64,000 nucleotides of DNA, taken from contig JABBCA010000095.1 in assembly GCA_018607135.1 (NCBI GenBank), positions 35,569-99,568 on the forward strand. Direction: 5' to 3'. Below, piece after piece: positions 32,367-40,284 of the stretch. The position numbers and the translations under genes are program-made. A model generated the notes under the pieces. That model was not told where the DNA came from, did not search any database, and saw only the letters and a program-made list of their open reading frames with translations. Source of the stretch: Opitutales bacterium. Its GTDB lineage: Bacteria > Verrucomicrobiota > Verrucomicrobiia > Opitutales > Coraliomargaritaceae. Each line of letters opens with the position of its first letter. The first letter of the stretch is position 1.

Positions 32367-33347
32367 TTAGGAAGGGTTTTGCTCCGCGTTCTGGGGGAGG
32401 ATAATTTCAATAAATTCGAGAACGACCGTGAAGCTTGAAAGGTTCTCTTCAATGATTGGCTTTTGGGCCTCTTCAGTCGTTTCAACTGTCGTAGAGCTCG
32501 CGCCGCCGAACGCACCAAAAATGTCATCCAGCGCGTTGCCTTTTTTCGGGGCTGCAGTAGTGGCGCTCCCCTGCGGGCGTTGCACTTCAATACTACGGAC
32601 TACGATCGGCAAATCGAATTGCGCTAGATTGTTAAGAAATGCTCTTAGTGATGCGGTGTAGCCAGTAAACGTTACACTGTAGGCCATTGTATCAATCGCT
32701 CCTGGCACGCGGGCAGAAATGGCGCTTGAGATCTGAAAACCTGTTTTACCACTTTTGCCTGATTTGTCATCCGCTGATTTGACCTCAAGCACTTCGCGCT
32801 TAATCGCTGTAATTGCTGCGGGGTTCGAATCGATCAATTGATTCACTATATAGCTGAGAATTTGGCGCTGCTTGTCTAGAGTGGCGATCACTTTAGGATC
32901 TTGAAGCGGGGCACCCGTTTCAATGTATTCTTGAAAACCAAAGGCGAAATCTTTAGGCGTCTCGATCGGCGCGGGCTCTCCATCGGCATCCACAACATCT
33001 GCAACACGGCGCTGATACTCTGAGATATACTGCTGGATACCCGCCATGACGCCAACTCCATCAGAGGACGTATTCATTCGTGAACCACGTTGGAGATCTG
33101 AACGAATCTTTTCCAACTCTGCCTTCAGAGCCGCCACATTCTGCTCGGATGCAGCGACGTTGTCAGCTGAAGGCGCCGGACTGGCAACCAACAGATTGTT
33201 GAGCTGTGCTTGAGCACTTTTGGCCTTTTGAGCTTCAGATTGAACGCTGCCTGATTCGGTGTATGCCAGAAATGCACCTGCGGCGCACGCCAACAAACAA
33301 ATCACTACGATCAAACAGAAGACTAGATTTTTCTTAATAAAATCCAT
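32367..33347 (-). CDS. PilO-like periplasmic protein (Amuc_1100-like)
   Basis: A 326-residue protein with a single N-terminal membrane helix (LVFCLIVVICLLACAAGAFL), a coiled-coil stretch (~35-95, VAALKAELEKIRSDL) and a globular alpha/beta part (~190-260, MAYSVTFTGYTASLRAFLNNL) resembling PilO/GspM ferredoxin-like folds, then a low-complexity Ala/Thr stretch and a final strand VVLEFIEIILP. Same layout and gene position as Akkermansia Amuc_1100, the outer-surface protein known for TLR2 signalling, whose native role is in the pilus-like machine. Assignment is from layout and context; the sequence is divergent. Neighbour spacing is 5 and 6 bases. Confidence 0.72.
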   Translation of the reverse strand: MDFIKKNLVFCLIVVICLLACAAGAFLAYTESGSVQSEAQKAKSAQAQLNNLLVASPAPSADNVAASEQNVAALKAELEKIRSDLQRGSRMNTSSDGVGVMAGIQQYISEYQRRVADVVDADGEPAPIETPKDFAFGFQEYIETGAPLQDPKVIATLDKQRQILSYIVNQLIDSNPAAITAIKREVLEVKSADDKSGKSGKTGFQISSAISARVPGAIDTMAYSVTFTGYTASLRAFLNNLAQFDLPIVVRSIEVQRPQGSATTAAPKKGNALDDIFGAFGGASSTTVETTEEAQKPIIEENLSSFTVVLEFIEIILPQNAEQNPS

Positions 33348-33352
33348 GATGG

Positions 33353-35017
33353 TTATAGTGGCTTTGCGGTATCCACGACCAGATTAATACTAAAAGGTAA
33401 AACGTTTAGACCTTCACGGAGGCTAGTCCATGTAATCATTGGCCCCTTAGAGGAGACCACAAATTCGGAGCCTTCGAAACTCGATTGAAGCGACTTGATT
33501 CTTCGCGAAAGCACCTCTTGGTCGACAGCATTACCCTCTACGCTTTCACGAACAAGCATCTGCCCTTTAACGACTACTTCATACGTTGCAGCACCCTCTT
33601 GCGGTTGCTCACGCAGCACTTTTAAATCGTCCAGCCACACATCTTCCGCGCTGACTAGACTATCTTGCAGCTCGGCAAAAAACTGTATCCAGTTCGATTT
33701 CGAGTTCACGAGTCCTTCGACGCGTTGAATTTTACGGCCTAAATCTTCAGCCGTAGCCTTATTATTGGCAATGGCCGACTGGCGCGACTGAAAGGGAGCC
33801 ACTTGCGACTGAGTGTCTTGTGCAATCTGCTCGTGAGCTGAACTGATTTGCTTTTGCACCATAAATACGGGCCATGGTGCCAGCGCCAAACACGCCGCAG
33901 CAATAATCAAAAAGGGCTTCTTCGAAGCAAATGCCATCTCGCTCTGGATTGCATCAGGCAATAGATTGACCCCTGCACCATTAGGCAACATTTCGCGACT
34001 TGCTTCGCCGATGATCTCACTCAATTGCAAGCGCAGTTCTTCGGGTTTAATGTGAATATCACCGTCCAAGGTCACGCCTTCAAGTGGGTTGAAATATTCA
34101 ACGGTCACTTTCTGCGACTCCGCCAGCTTCTCAACCAAGCCACTCAACAGTGCCCCGCGACCATTTAATAAAATGCGTTTTGGAGCGGAGCCGTGCTTTT
34201 GACGTCGGTAATTGACAATTGAGCGAGTGATTTCCTGGCTCATTCGACGCATGAAAGAATCGGCACTCGCAAGGAGCACCTTAGACCCCGAGTCGTCCTC
34301 GGAAAATGATGAATCCCCACTGAAGAACTTATGCTTCAATTCCTCAGCTTGCGCAAAGGGCTTACCAATACTGTCTGCAATGTTTTGGGTAAGAGAGTTG
34401 CCACCGAGAGCGATGTTACGGACAAAAAATCCATCTCTACTACAAAACAACAAGTTCGTAGACTTCGCACCGACATTGATCAATAGCGTGTCTTCATCGT
34501 GACCAGGATAGGCATATTGCAATGCATTAAAATCGAGCACAGTCGCAGCGCTGATCGACTCGACCACAAGTCCAGCATCGCTTACCTTAGCGCAAAAGTC
34601 ATTGATTGTGTTTGACTTACATGCAATGAAGAGCACTTCCGTTTCGATACCGTCATCGCCGACCACTTGGCTGTCCCAGACCACTTCGTGAAGTGGATAG
34701 GGAATGTTCTGTTGCGCCTCAAAGGCGATCACTTGAGCACGCTTAGACTCTTCGACATTCGCAATACGAATCGTCTTAGTGAGCACCTGATTTCCAGGAA
34801 GTATCAGGGTTGCCTTGCCAGACAACTTGTGCTCGCGAGCTAGTGTATGAAGCGCATCACCAACTGCATCCAACCACGCATCGTCGTTAGAGTAATCGTA
34901 GTGCAAGGTTTCGACAGCAAGTTTGTCGATCTGAAAACCAGCGCCCTGCTTTGAAATATGCGCTGCGGTCACCCGGCTGGCTCCGCAATTAATAATCAAT
35001 CTTTTAGAACTACTCAT
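33353..35017 (-). CDS. PilM-PilN fusion, pilus assembly actin-like protein (Amuc_1101-like)
   Basis: A 554-residue protein. Residues ~1-345 form a PilM/FtsA-like actin fold: IINCGASRVTAAHI, a nucleotide-site segment LLINVGAKSTNLLF, and RILLNGRGALLSGL. A membrane helix at ~380-400 (LIIAAACLALAPWPVFMV) follows, then a coiled coil and a PilN-like periplasmic domain (WIQFFAELQDSLVSAEDVW). In most species PilM (cytoplasmic) and PilN (membrane) are separate, so this is a natural fusion that fixes the two in a 1:1 ratio. The actin-like part binds ATP in the family. First conserved structural gene of the operon, followed 5 bases later by the PilO-like gene. Confidence 0.85.
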   Translation of the reverse strand: MSSSKRLIINCGASRVTAAHISKQGAGFQIDKLAVETLHYDYSNDDAWLDAVGDALHTLAREHKLSGKATLILPGNQVLTKTIRIANVEESKRAQVIAFEAQQNIPYPLHEVVWDSQVVGDDGIETEVLFIACKSNTINDFCAKVSDAGLVVESISAATVLDFNALQYAYPGHDEDTLLINVGAKSTNLLFCSRDGFFVRNIALGGNSLTQNIADSIGKPFAQAEELKHKFFSGDSSFSEDDSGSKVLLASADSFMRRMSQEITRSIVNYRRQKHGSAPKRILLNGRGALLSGLVEKLAESQKVTVEYFNPLEGVTLDGDIHIKPEELRLQLSEIIGEASREMLPNGAGVNLLPDAIQSEMAFASKKPFLIIAAACLALAPWPVFMVQKQISSAHEQIAQDTQSQVAPFQSRQSAIANNKATAEDLGRKIQRVEGLVNSKSNWIQFFAELQDSLVSAEDVWLDDLKVLREQPQEGAATYEVVVKGQMLVRESVEGNAVDQEVLSRRIKSLQSSFEGSEFVVSSKGPMITWTSLREGLNVLPFSINLVVDTAKPL

Positions 35018-35065
35018 TGAATCAAATAGGTATTGAGAAACTGATAAGACTTAAAGCGAGGCATC

Positions 35066-35650
35066 TTATTGACGAACATCGCGTCGTAGGAATGTTGGCA
35101 ATTTACTCACGCGTTCACGGGCTTCGCTCGGTGCGTAATAGATAGGCGTTAGCAAATGCTCCGTGTCACTAGAAGAAGTCGCATTCGAGATAAACTTATT
35201 AAGAATGTCTAAATTTGGAATATTGCTACTCATCGCCTCTTTCTGTGGCTTTTGAGTCGTCCCCTTCACGCTAATTTCAGCGTAATAAAATTCTGGATCG
35301 GTCGGCAGTTGGTCACGCTCTGCGATCAGACCGGGGAGGTAAAAATATACGTTGTTGTCATCCCCTTTCTCCATGATGACGATTTCTAGCTCAGAGGTGT
35401 AATAATCATACTGGCGAGCAGAGGCATCGTGAATGTAACCCAAGTAAACCTTAACTTTGATCGCCTCTACATATCGTGAGTCACGAGCGTCGGGTGCGGT
35501 GTTATCATCACACGACAACTGCACTTCCATTTGAATCCAGTCGTCCTTTGTCTTATTAAAATCAACACGCTCGACTTTGATCATTTCCTGCGAAAACGCA
35601 GTGGAAACAAAGCTCAAGATAAGGAAAAGGGGGAATAAAACTTTAGTCAT
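35066..35650 (-). CDS. Exported Amuc_1102-like protein
   Basis: A 194-residue protein with a clear signal peptide (MTKVLFPLFLILSFVSTAFSQ, cleavage after about residue 20) and an all-beta mature part (VERVDFNKTKDDWIQMEVQLSCDD; AIKVKVYLGYI; FYYAEISVKG). This fits the Ig-like fold reported for the Akkermansia Amuc_1102 protein, and the gene has the same place at the head of the locus. The ATG at 35650 is chosen; an upstream frame to 35770 exists but its 40 extra residues do not look coding. Its exact role is unknown. It lies 48 bases before the PilM-PilN gene. Confidence 0.72.
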   Translation of the reverse strand: MTKVLFPLFLILSFVSTAFSQEMIKVERVDFNKTKDDWIQMEVQLSCDDNTAPDARDSRYVEAIKVKVYLGYIHDASARQYDYYTSELEIVIMEKGDDNNVYFYLPGLIAERDQLPTDPEFYYAEISVKGTTQKPQKEAMSSNIPNLDILNKFISNATSSSDTEHLLTPIYYAPSEARERVSKLPTFLRRDVRQ

Positions 35651-35854
35651 ATCAACTATTTGGGGGAAAGGGAACTGACACATGAGCACACTTAGCTGCA
35701 GCCATGAACCATAGATAGTTATGTAGCCATGCTGTGCATAGCAACCAATTTTTTGCCCTAGAAGGTGCAATAATTAAAAGATTCGCTCAAATATAACGTT
35801 TTAACAGTCGAATTCGCTTGCTCTCATGCCAGTCCACGAAAACTTCACCCTATT

Positions 35855-36355
35855 ATGGCTGCGACATTACCATTCAAAATCAGCGCACTGGTATTTGTGC
35901 AAAATACTGCGGGGGACCAATTACTCATACAGCGCCAGAAGGCCCCCAACCAGGGCTGCTGGAGCCCGATAGGTGGCAAATTAGACATGGCTACTGGTGA
36001 ATCCCCGTATGAGTGCGCACGCCGCGAAATTAAAGAAGAGATTGGCTTACCAACCGAGGACGCTGACCTTCATTGCTTTGGATATATCTCCGAAAAGAGC
36101 TATGAGGGCGCGGGCCACTGGCTGATGTTTTTATTTCACTGCAAAAAACAAATCCTCGCGCTCCCTGAAACCATCGATGAAGGGCATTTTGGTTTCTTTA
36201 ATAGAGAAGCCATTGACCTTTTAAAGATACCTGAGTCCGACCGAAGCTTGGTTTGGCCGTATTACGACAATAATCGCGAAGGTTTTGTTGGCCTGCGCGC
36301 AGATTGCGCTACGAGCGGTGAGCTTACGATCACAGAAGAGCTTAAGCTGACGTAG
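35855..36355 (+). CDS. NUDIX hydrolase
   Basis: A 166-residue NUDIX protein. The Nudix box runs from about residue 40 to 65 with PIGGKLDMATGE and then REIKEEIGL, so the REUxEExGU core is intact. The loop between the Gly and first Glu is two residues longer than the canonical five. NUDIX enzymes cleave nucleoside diphosphates linked to another moiety (for example oxidised dNTPs). The overall look is MutT-like, so a pool-cleaning role is possible but unproven. It is divergent from the pilus operon; its 3' end overlaps that of recF by 14 bases. Confidence 0.85.
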   Translation: MAATLPFKISALVFVQNTAGDQLLIQRQKAPNQGCWSPIGGKLDMATGESPYECARREIKEEIGLPTEDADLHCFGYISEKSYEGAGHWLMFLFHCKKQILALPETIDEGHFGFFNREAIDLLKIPESDRSLVWPYYDNNREGFVGLRADCATSGELTITEELKLT

Positions 36356-37421
36356 ACGCGACAAACGTCCCTGCTTTGACCTCATAAACAGACCACCTGC
36401 CCAGATCCGCAGGCAATTCAGTGCCACTGGCAATGATTTGATAGCTAGGAGGACAGGCCTGCCAGAAGCCTGCCTTTCGATGTGGGTCAAGCTCCCCGAG
36501 GACATCATCTGCTAAAATCACGGGGCGAACCTTGAGGCGCTCTTCAAAAATCTTTGCTTGAGCAATACGCAGTGCCACGCACAAACCGCGTTGCTGACCA
36601 TCCGACGCATACTCGCGGGCACCACCGACCTGCAAACTGAGCTGAAAATCGTCGCGATGCGGCCCTTTTTGAGTCGAACCTATTATTTGGTCCCGCTTGC
36701 GCCCATCTTTTAATAATTGCCGAAACGCACCAGCATCACCGACCGCAGTGCTCGGGCTGAACTCCAGCTCAGGCCCTTCATCAGCTTCTGCAATATCCGT
36801 ATACACTTGCTTCAATGTTTTGCGGATCATCGCCACGCCAATGGATCGGCACTGATTAATCACTACTGCATATGGAGCAATCTCCGCCTCAAAAGCTGAC
36901 AGCTCAGCATCACTGCCCCCTTTCTTTAATAAGCGATTTCGCTCAGCCACCCCTCGATGGTAACGTCGCAAAGCGTCATAATAAACTGGGTCGACCGCCG
37001 AGAGCGTTAAATCGACAAAACGGCGACGCTCCGATGGAGCCCCACGCAATAGCATCAAATCACCAGAGGTGAGCGGGACCACAGGGAAGCGGCCAATAAA
37101 ATCACCTAAGCGCGAGACCTTCTCACCATCGATCATAAGCTTTCGCCCCACCTTATTCGACTGCAACTCTAACTCAGTCTGGCCAATCAACTCATGCTCC
37201 AATTCATACACTGCAGCGTAGCCTTCAGCCCCGAGCTGTGGCAGAGCCGCCATGCTTTGCGTGCGAAAGGACCTCAAGGCAGTCACCAATCCGAGAGCTT
37301 CCAACAGATTCGACTTCCCTTGGCCGTTGGGACCAAGCAAAAATATACGATCCTCACTTAAATCCAATTCCGCGAATCCAATGTTACGAAAGCGCTGCAG
37401 GCGAAGATTTCGAAAACGCAT
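36342..37421 (-). CDS. recF: DNA replication/repair protein RecF
   Basis: The 359-residue SMC-like ATPase has a Walker A GPNGQGKSNLLEAL near the N-terminus, an ABC signature region SDGQQRGL, and Walker B LADDVLGELD. It loads RecA at single-strand gaps with RecO and RecR. Usually it sits with dnaA/dnaN/gyrB; here it follows a cysteine desulfurase gene on the same strand with a 2-base gap, so the two form an operon. The N-terminal MRFRNLRLQRFRNIG is typical for RecF. Its last 14 bases overlap the convergent NUDIX gene. Confidence 0.94.
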   Translation of the reverse strand: MRFRNLRLQRFRNIGFAELDLSEDRIFLLGPNGQGKSNLLEALGLVTALRSFRTQSMAALPQLGAEGYAAVYELEHELIGQTELELQSNKVGRKLMIDGEKVSRLGDFIGRFPVVPLTSGDLMLLRGAPSERRRFVDLTLSAVDPVYYDALRRYHRGVAERNRLLKKGGSDAELSAFEAEIAPYAVVINQCRSIGVAMIRKTLKQVYTDIAEADEGPELEFSPSTAVGDAGAFRQLLKDGRKRDQIIGSTQKGPHRDDFQLSLQVGGAREYASDGQQRGLCVALRIAQAKIFEERLKVRPVILADDVLGELDPHRKAGFWQACPPSYQIIASGTELPADLGRWSVYEVKAGTFVASTSA

Positions 37422-37423
37422 AC

Positions 37424-38572
37424 TTATAAGGTAATCACCCTTGAGGTCGAGCCTTCGGCAGCGGACCTAAGTTCATCATACACCAACTGAATCGCATCCG
37501 CCAAGAGCGACCAGTCTTCCGCAGTCGCTCTGGACCCCGAACTCATTCGAAGCACACGACGTGCAACAGTTGCATCCACCCCCATTGCCGCCAACACATG
37601 CGAAGGCCCCTCTTTACCAGACGAGCAAGCGGAGCCAGCGGATACTAGAAAGCCGCGCTTTTCCAGCGCACGAATCCAACGCTCACTCGCAAATTCCGGC
37701 ATCAAGACCGAAGCCGTGTTCCAAAGTCGCGGGCCATGTTTACAAACCAGCTGCACTTCTGGAATCGTCGATTGCAACTGCCGCATAAATGCATCCCGCG
37801 CCTCTGGCTGCCCGCATGTGGCTGCTTCAAACGCAGCTAACATGGCCAGAACACCCGCCACGTCCTCAGTTCCCGCACGCCGTTCGCCCTGCTGAGCGCC
37901 ACCATGCAAACTCTGAAAACGCGCAGCGCCCTGCGGTAACATCAAAAAACCCACTCCGCGCGGCCCACCAAACTTGTGCGCACAACCCGTCACATAATCA
38001 CAATTCGAGAGTCCATCCAGCGGCAATTTGCCAATCCACTGCGAGGCATCGCAATGATACGCGACCTGCTGCTTCGCACAGACTTCAGCAATCTTCTGCC
38101 AAGGATTCAATATCCCGGTTTCGTTATTTGCTGCCATTACAGAAACGGCTACCACCTCACCTGCGAGCACCACGTCAGCCAAGGCAGCGATGTCGACCGC
38201 TCCATACTCATCGAGTGCTAACCATAACACACGCTCCTTAAAAAAATGCTTCGCCGACTCGATCACACTAGGGTGCTCCGTCGGGCTGACTGCGACTTTT
38301 GAACGTTTCGGTAAGGTCTGCTGCCAATGAGCAAACACCGCATTGTTTCCCTCAGTGGCACCTGAATTAAACACGACTCGTTGAGGCTCGACTGCAAATG
38401 CCTCCGCAAAAGACTCCCGAGCATTCTCCATTCGCGCGTGAACTCTGGCCGCAGCTCGGTAAGGGCTGGATGGATTTAGCCATGCGGTATCGGCGGCCTC
38501 CAACCATGCGAGCTTCGCCGCATCACTGAGTGGCGTAGTCGCATTATAATCAAAATATGCTTTTGTCTCCAT
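37424..38572 (-). CDS. Cysteine desulfurase (NifS/IscS-like class V aminotransferase)
   Basis: A 382-residue PLP enzyme. Key elements: YFDYNATTPLS at the start, NSGATEGNNAV for the phosphate site, HCDASQ, the PLP lysine in CAHKFGGPRG, and the catalytic Cys loop SAGSACSSG with HVLAAMG after it. It removes sulfur from cysteine for Fe-S cluster or tRNA thiolation. The loop type is that of the IscS/NifS group. No iscU/iscR gene adjoins it; recF follows after 2 bases. The ATG at 38572 is preferred to a TTG one codon upstream. Confidence 0.92.
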   Translation of the reverse strand: METKAYFDYNATTPLSDAAKLAWLEAADTAWLNPSSPYRAAARVHARMENARESFAEAFAVEPQRVVFNSGATEGNNAVFAHWQQTLPKRSKVAVSPTEHPSVIESAKHFFKERVLWLALDEYGAVDIAALADVVLAGEVVAVSVMAANNETGILNPWQKIAEVCAKQQVAYHCDASQWIGKLPLDGLSNCDYVTGCAHKFGGPRGVGFLMLPQGAARFQSLHGGAQQGERRAGTEDVAGVLAMLAAFEAATCGQPEARDAFMRQLQSTIPEVQLVCKHGPRLWNTASVLMPEFASERWIRALEKRGFLVSAGSACSSGKEGPSHVLAAMGVDATVARRVLRMSSGSRATAEDWSLLADAIQLVYDELRSAAEGSTSRVITL

Positions 38573-38641
38573 CAAAGCTGCAGTCTGTATCGCATCCCAC
38601 CCAGCGTCAATCGAAGCCGCCTAGTATTCCAGTAAGCACAC

Positions 38642-39421
38642 TTATGGAATTCTCAACTCTTGGCCGACCTTTAAAGCGTTCTCGCTGCGTAGACGGTCGC
38701 GATTTGCTTGGTAGATATCAATCCAACGCGAGGGTGTTCCGTAATAGCGCGAGCTAATCGTGCTCAAGGTGTCTCCGGACTGCACAATGTGTGAGCGAGG
38801 CACACTTGCAGGGTTCGGCGTAGCCATTGGGCGAGTCTGCTGCGTCTGCACAGTAACTGGCTGCTGAACTGCCGCCGTCTGCGGTGTCTGAGCAGTGGTT
38901 ACACGGCGTCCTTGGCCAAGCGCTGTTTCCAATTGCTTGACACGAGTTTCTGCGGCAATGAGATCTCGCTTCAAGCTATCATTCTCCTGCTTCAAATTCT
39001 TAACCAGCTCCATCAAATCGATACGATCCAACTCGCCCTGATACGGCTGAGCTGGCAACTGGCGGGCGAACTCCTTCTGCGCCGTTTCGATTAATTGCCG
39101 CACCTGTGTTGCTTGTGGTGAATTCGGCTTGAACTGCAAATAACGATCAAAGTGATAAATCGCCCGCACCGGATCTTTAAGCGCTTCCAAATAAATGTAT
39201 CCCGCCTCGAAGTGCGACTCTGGAGAATCCCGACGCGCATCAATCACACGATGAAATGCACTCAAGGCCTCCTCCATACGCCCCTGGCTCTTATAATCTT
39301 GTGCGAGCTGATATTGCTTTTCGTCAGTCTCGCTAACGATCTCCACATCACTCGGCGCGCACCCAGACAACAGCCCAATGAAGACGGCTGCAATGAAAAG
39401 GATGAAGGGCTTAAGTTTCAT
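38642..39421 (-). CDS. TPR and LysM lipoprotein
   Basis: A 259-residue lipoprotein: signal sequence with lipobox GLLSGC (Cys at about 21), a short TPR region (~37-115, with EALSAFHRVIDARRDSPESHFE), a coiled coil (LVKNLKQENDSLKRDLIAAE), a Gln/Thr-rich linker, and a C-terminal LysM domain (HIVQSGDTLSTISSRYYGTP) that binds N-acetylglucosamine in peptidoglycan. It probably tethers a complex to the cell wall from the inner leaflet of the outer membrane. Stands apart from neighbours by 51 and 69 bases. Confidence 0.9.
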   Translation of the reverse strand: MKLKPFILFIAAVFIGLLSGCAPSDVEIVSETDEKQYQLAQDYKSQGRMEEALSAFHRVIDARRDSPESHFEAGYIYLEALKDPVRAIYHFDRYLQFKPNSPQATQVRQLIETAQKEFARQLPAQPYQGELDRIDLMELVKNLKQENDSLKRDLIAAETRVKQLETALGQGRRVTTAQTPQTAAVQQPVTVQTQQTRPMATPNPASVPRSHIVQSGDTLSTISSRYYGTPSRWIDIYQANRDRLRSENALKVGQELRIP

Positions 39422-39472
39422 ACAAAGTTTGTGTTAAATTCAGACCACCACCGTCAACGCTATTCGGAAAGG

Positions 39473-40219
39473 CTACAGCTCTGTGACAGTCTGCTCTTTA
39501 CAAAGCCCCAACCTTGCAGCCGTGGCTGCCACCGCAGCAACAGCCGCGGTTTCAGAACGCAGCACATGCGGCCCCAGGTGAGCGAGCTTCCAGCCATTCT
39601 TACGAAAGACATCGCGTTCATTAGGGGCCCATCCTCGCTCGGAGCCCAATGCGATCACCGCACTGGTAGCACTCTCTGGTAAAACCTCACCGAGCGCGCC
39701 AGCAGATTCATAGTTATCCAATGCGATGTTTATGCCTGCTCCAAATAGAGCACTGATCGCAGATTGTAAATCTGAGTGCATCGCCACCTCAGGATGATAC
39801 GTGCCGAAGGACTGCTCCACGCCAAGGCGCACACGCTCACGCCATTCATTCGTCGACCAGAGACTACTCTGAGCATACGAAGGCTCGCTTCGTTCCGACT
39901 CAAAGAAGTGTAAGGCCCGCACGCCCATGCTCGCTGCATCAAACAACAGACGCTTCGCAGTGTGTGGACGCGGTAAACCGATCAACAACGAAATCGGCAA
40001 AGGCTTCGGTGCCGCCTCGGTTCCAATCACTTCCAGCTCCACATCTCCGGCATCTGAAAGGCTCTTCACTACAGCACGTGCACGTAATCCATTCACAAAA
40101 CCGATAAATACCTTGGTGCCCACTTGCGCACGCAGAACTTTGCGAATGTGTTTTGCCTCTTCACTCCCTGCAGGCAAGGTCGCCGATTCAAACGGCTCAT
40201 CAAACAAGATAATGTTCAT
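39473..40219 (-). CDS. RsmE-family RNA methyltransferase (copy 2, divergent)
   Basis: A 248-residue SPOUT methyltransferase related to RsmE. It has the PUA-like start (EEAKHIRKVLRAQVGTKVF), then the methyltransferase domain with LIGLPRPHTAKRLLFDAASMG and the end [17 protein letters not shown]. The SAM loop reads GSERGW instead of the canonical GPEGG, and the domain resembles the RsmE subtype with LPRPK-type motifs seen in pseudomonads, not the copy at 10746. Because the SAM loop differs, its target may be another RNA position. An array of TTTCAG repeats lies just upstream of its ATG. Confidence 0.85.
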   Translation of the reverse strand: MNIILFDEPFESATLPAGSEEAKHIRKVLRAQVGTKVFIGFVNGLRARAVVKSLSDAGDVELEVIGTEAAPKPLPISLLIGLPRPHTAKRLLFDAASMGVRALHFFESERSEPSYAQSSLWSTNEWRERVRLGVEQSFGTYHPEVAMHSDLQSAISALFGAGINIALDNYESAGALGEVLPESATSAVIALGSERGWAPNERDVFRKNGWKLAHLGPHVLRSETAAVAAVAATAARLGLCKEQTVTEL

Positions 40220-40284
40220 TTCAGCCTTTCAGCTTTCCACCCTTTTCAGTGTTTCAGCTTTTCAGCGTTTTAGTGTTTCAGCAT
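40220..40284. repeat. Iterated TTTCAG(C) intergenic repeat, copy B
   Basis: About eight degenerate TTTCAGC units with T-rich spacers fill the entire gap between the RNA helicase stop and the rsmE-2 start. The same unit makes up the array before purA (17491-17537), though there it lies on the opposite strand relative to its gene. The array touches the rsmE-2 ATG directly, so it is transcribed. Confidence 0.7.

Noticed and set aside
35651..35770. N-terminal extension of the Amuc_1102-like gene to 35770
   Set aside because: The clear signal peptide starts at 35650; the extra 40 residues are not signal-like and include many Cys/His residues unlike exported proteins.
40220..40284. CRISPR array
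   Set aside because: Units are 7-9 bases and degenerate, with no spacers of constant length, and no cas gene is present.
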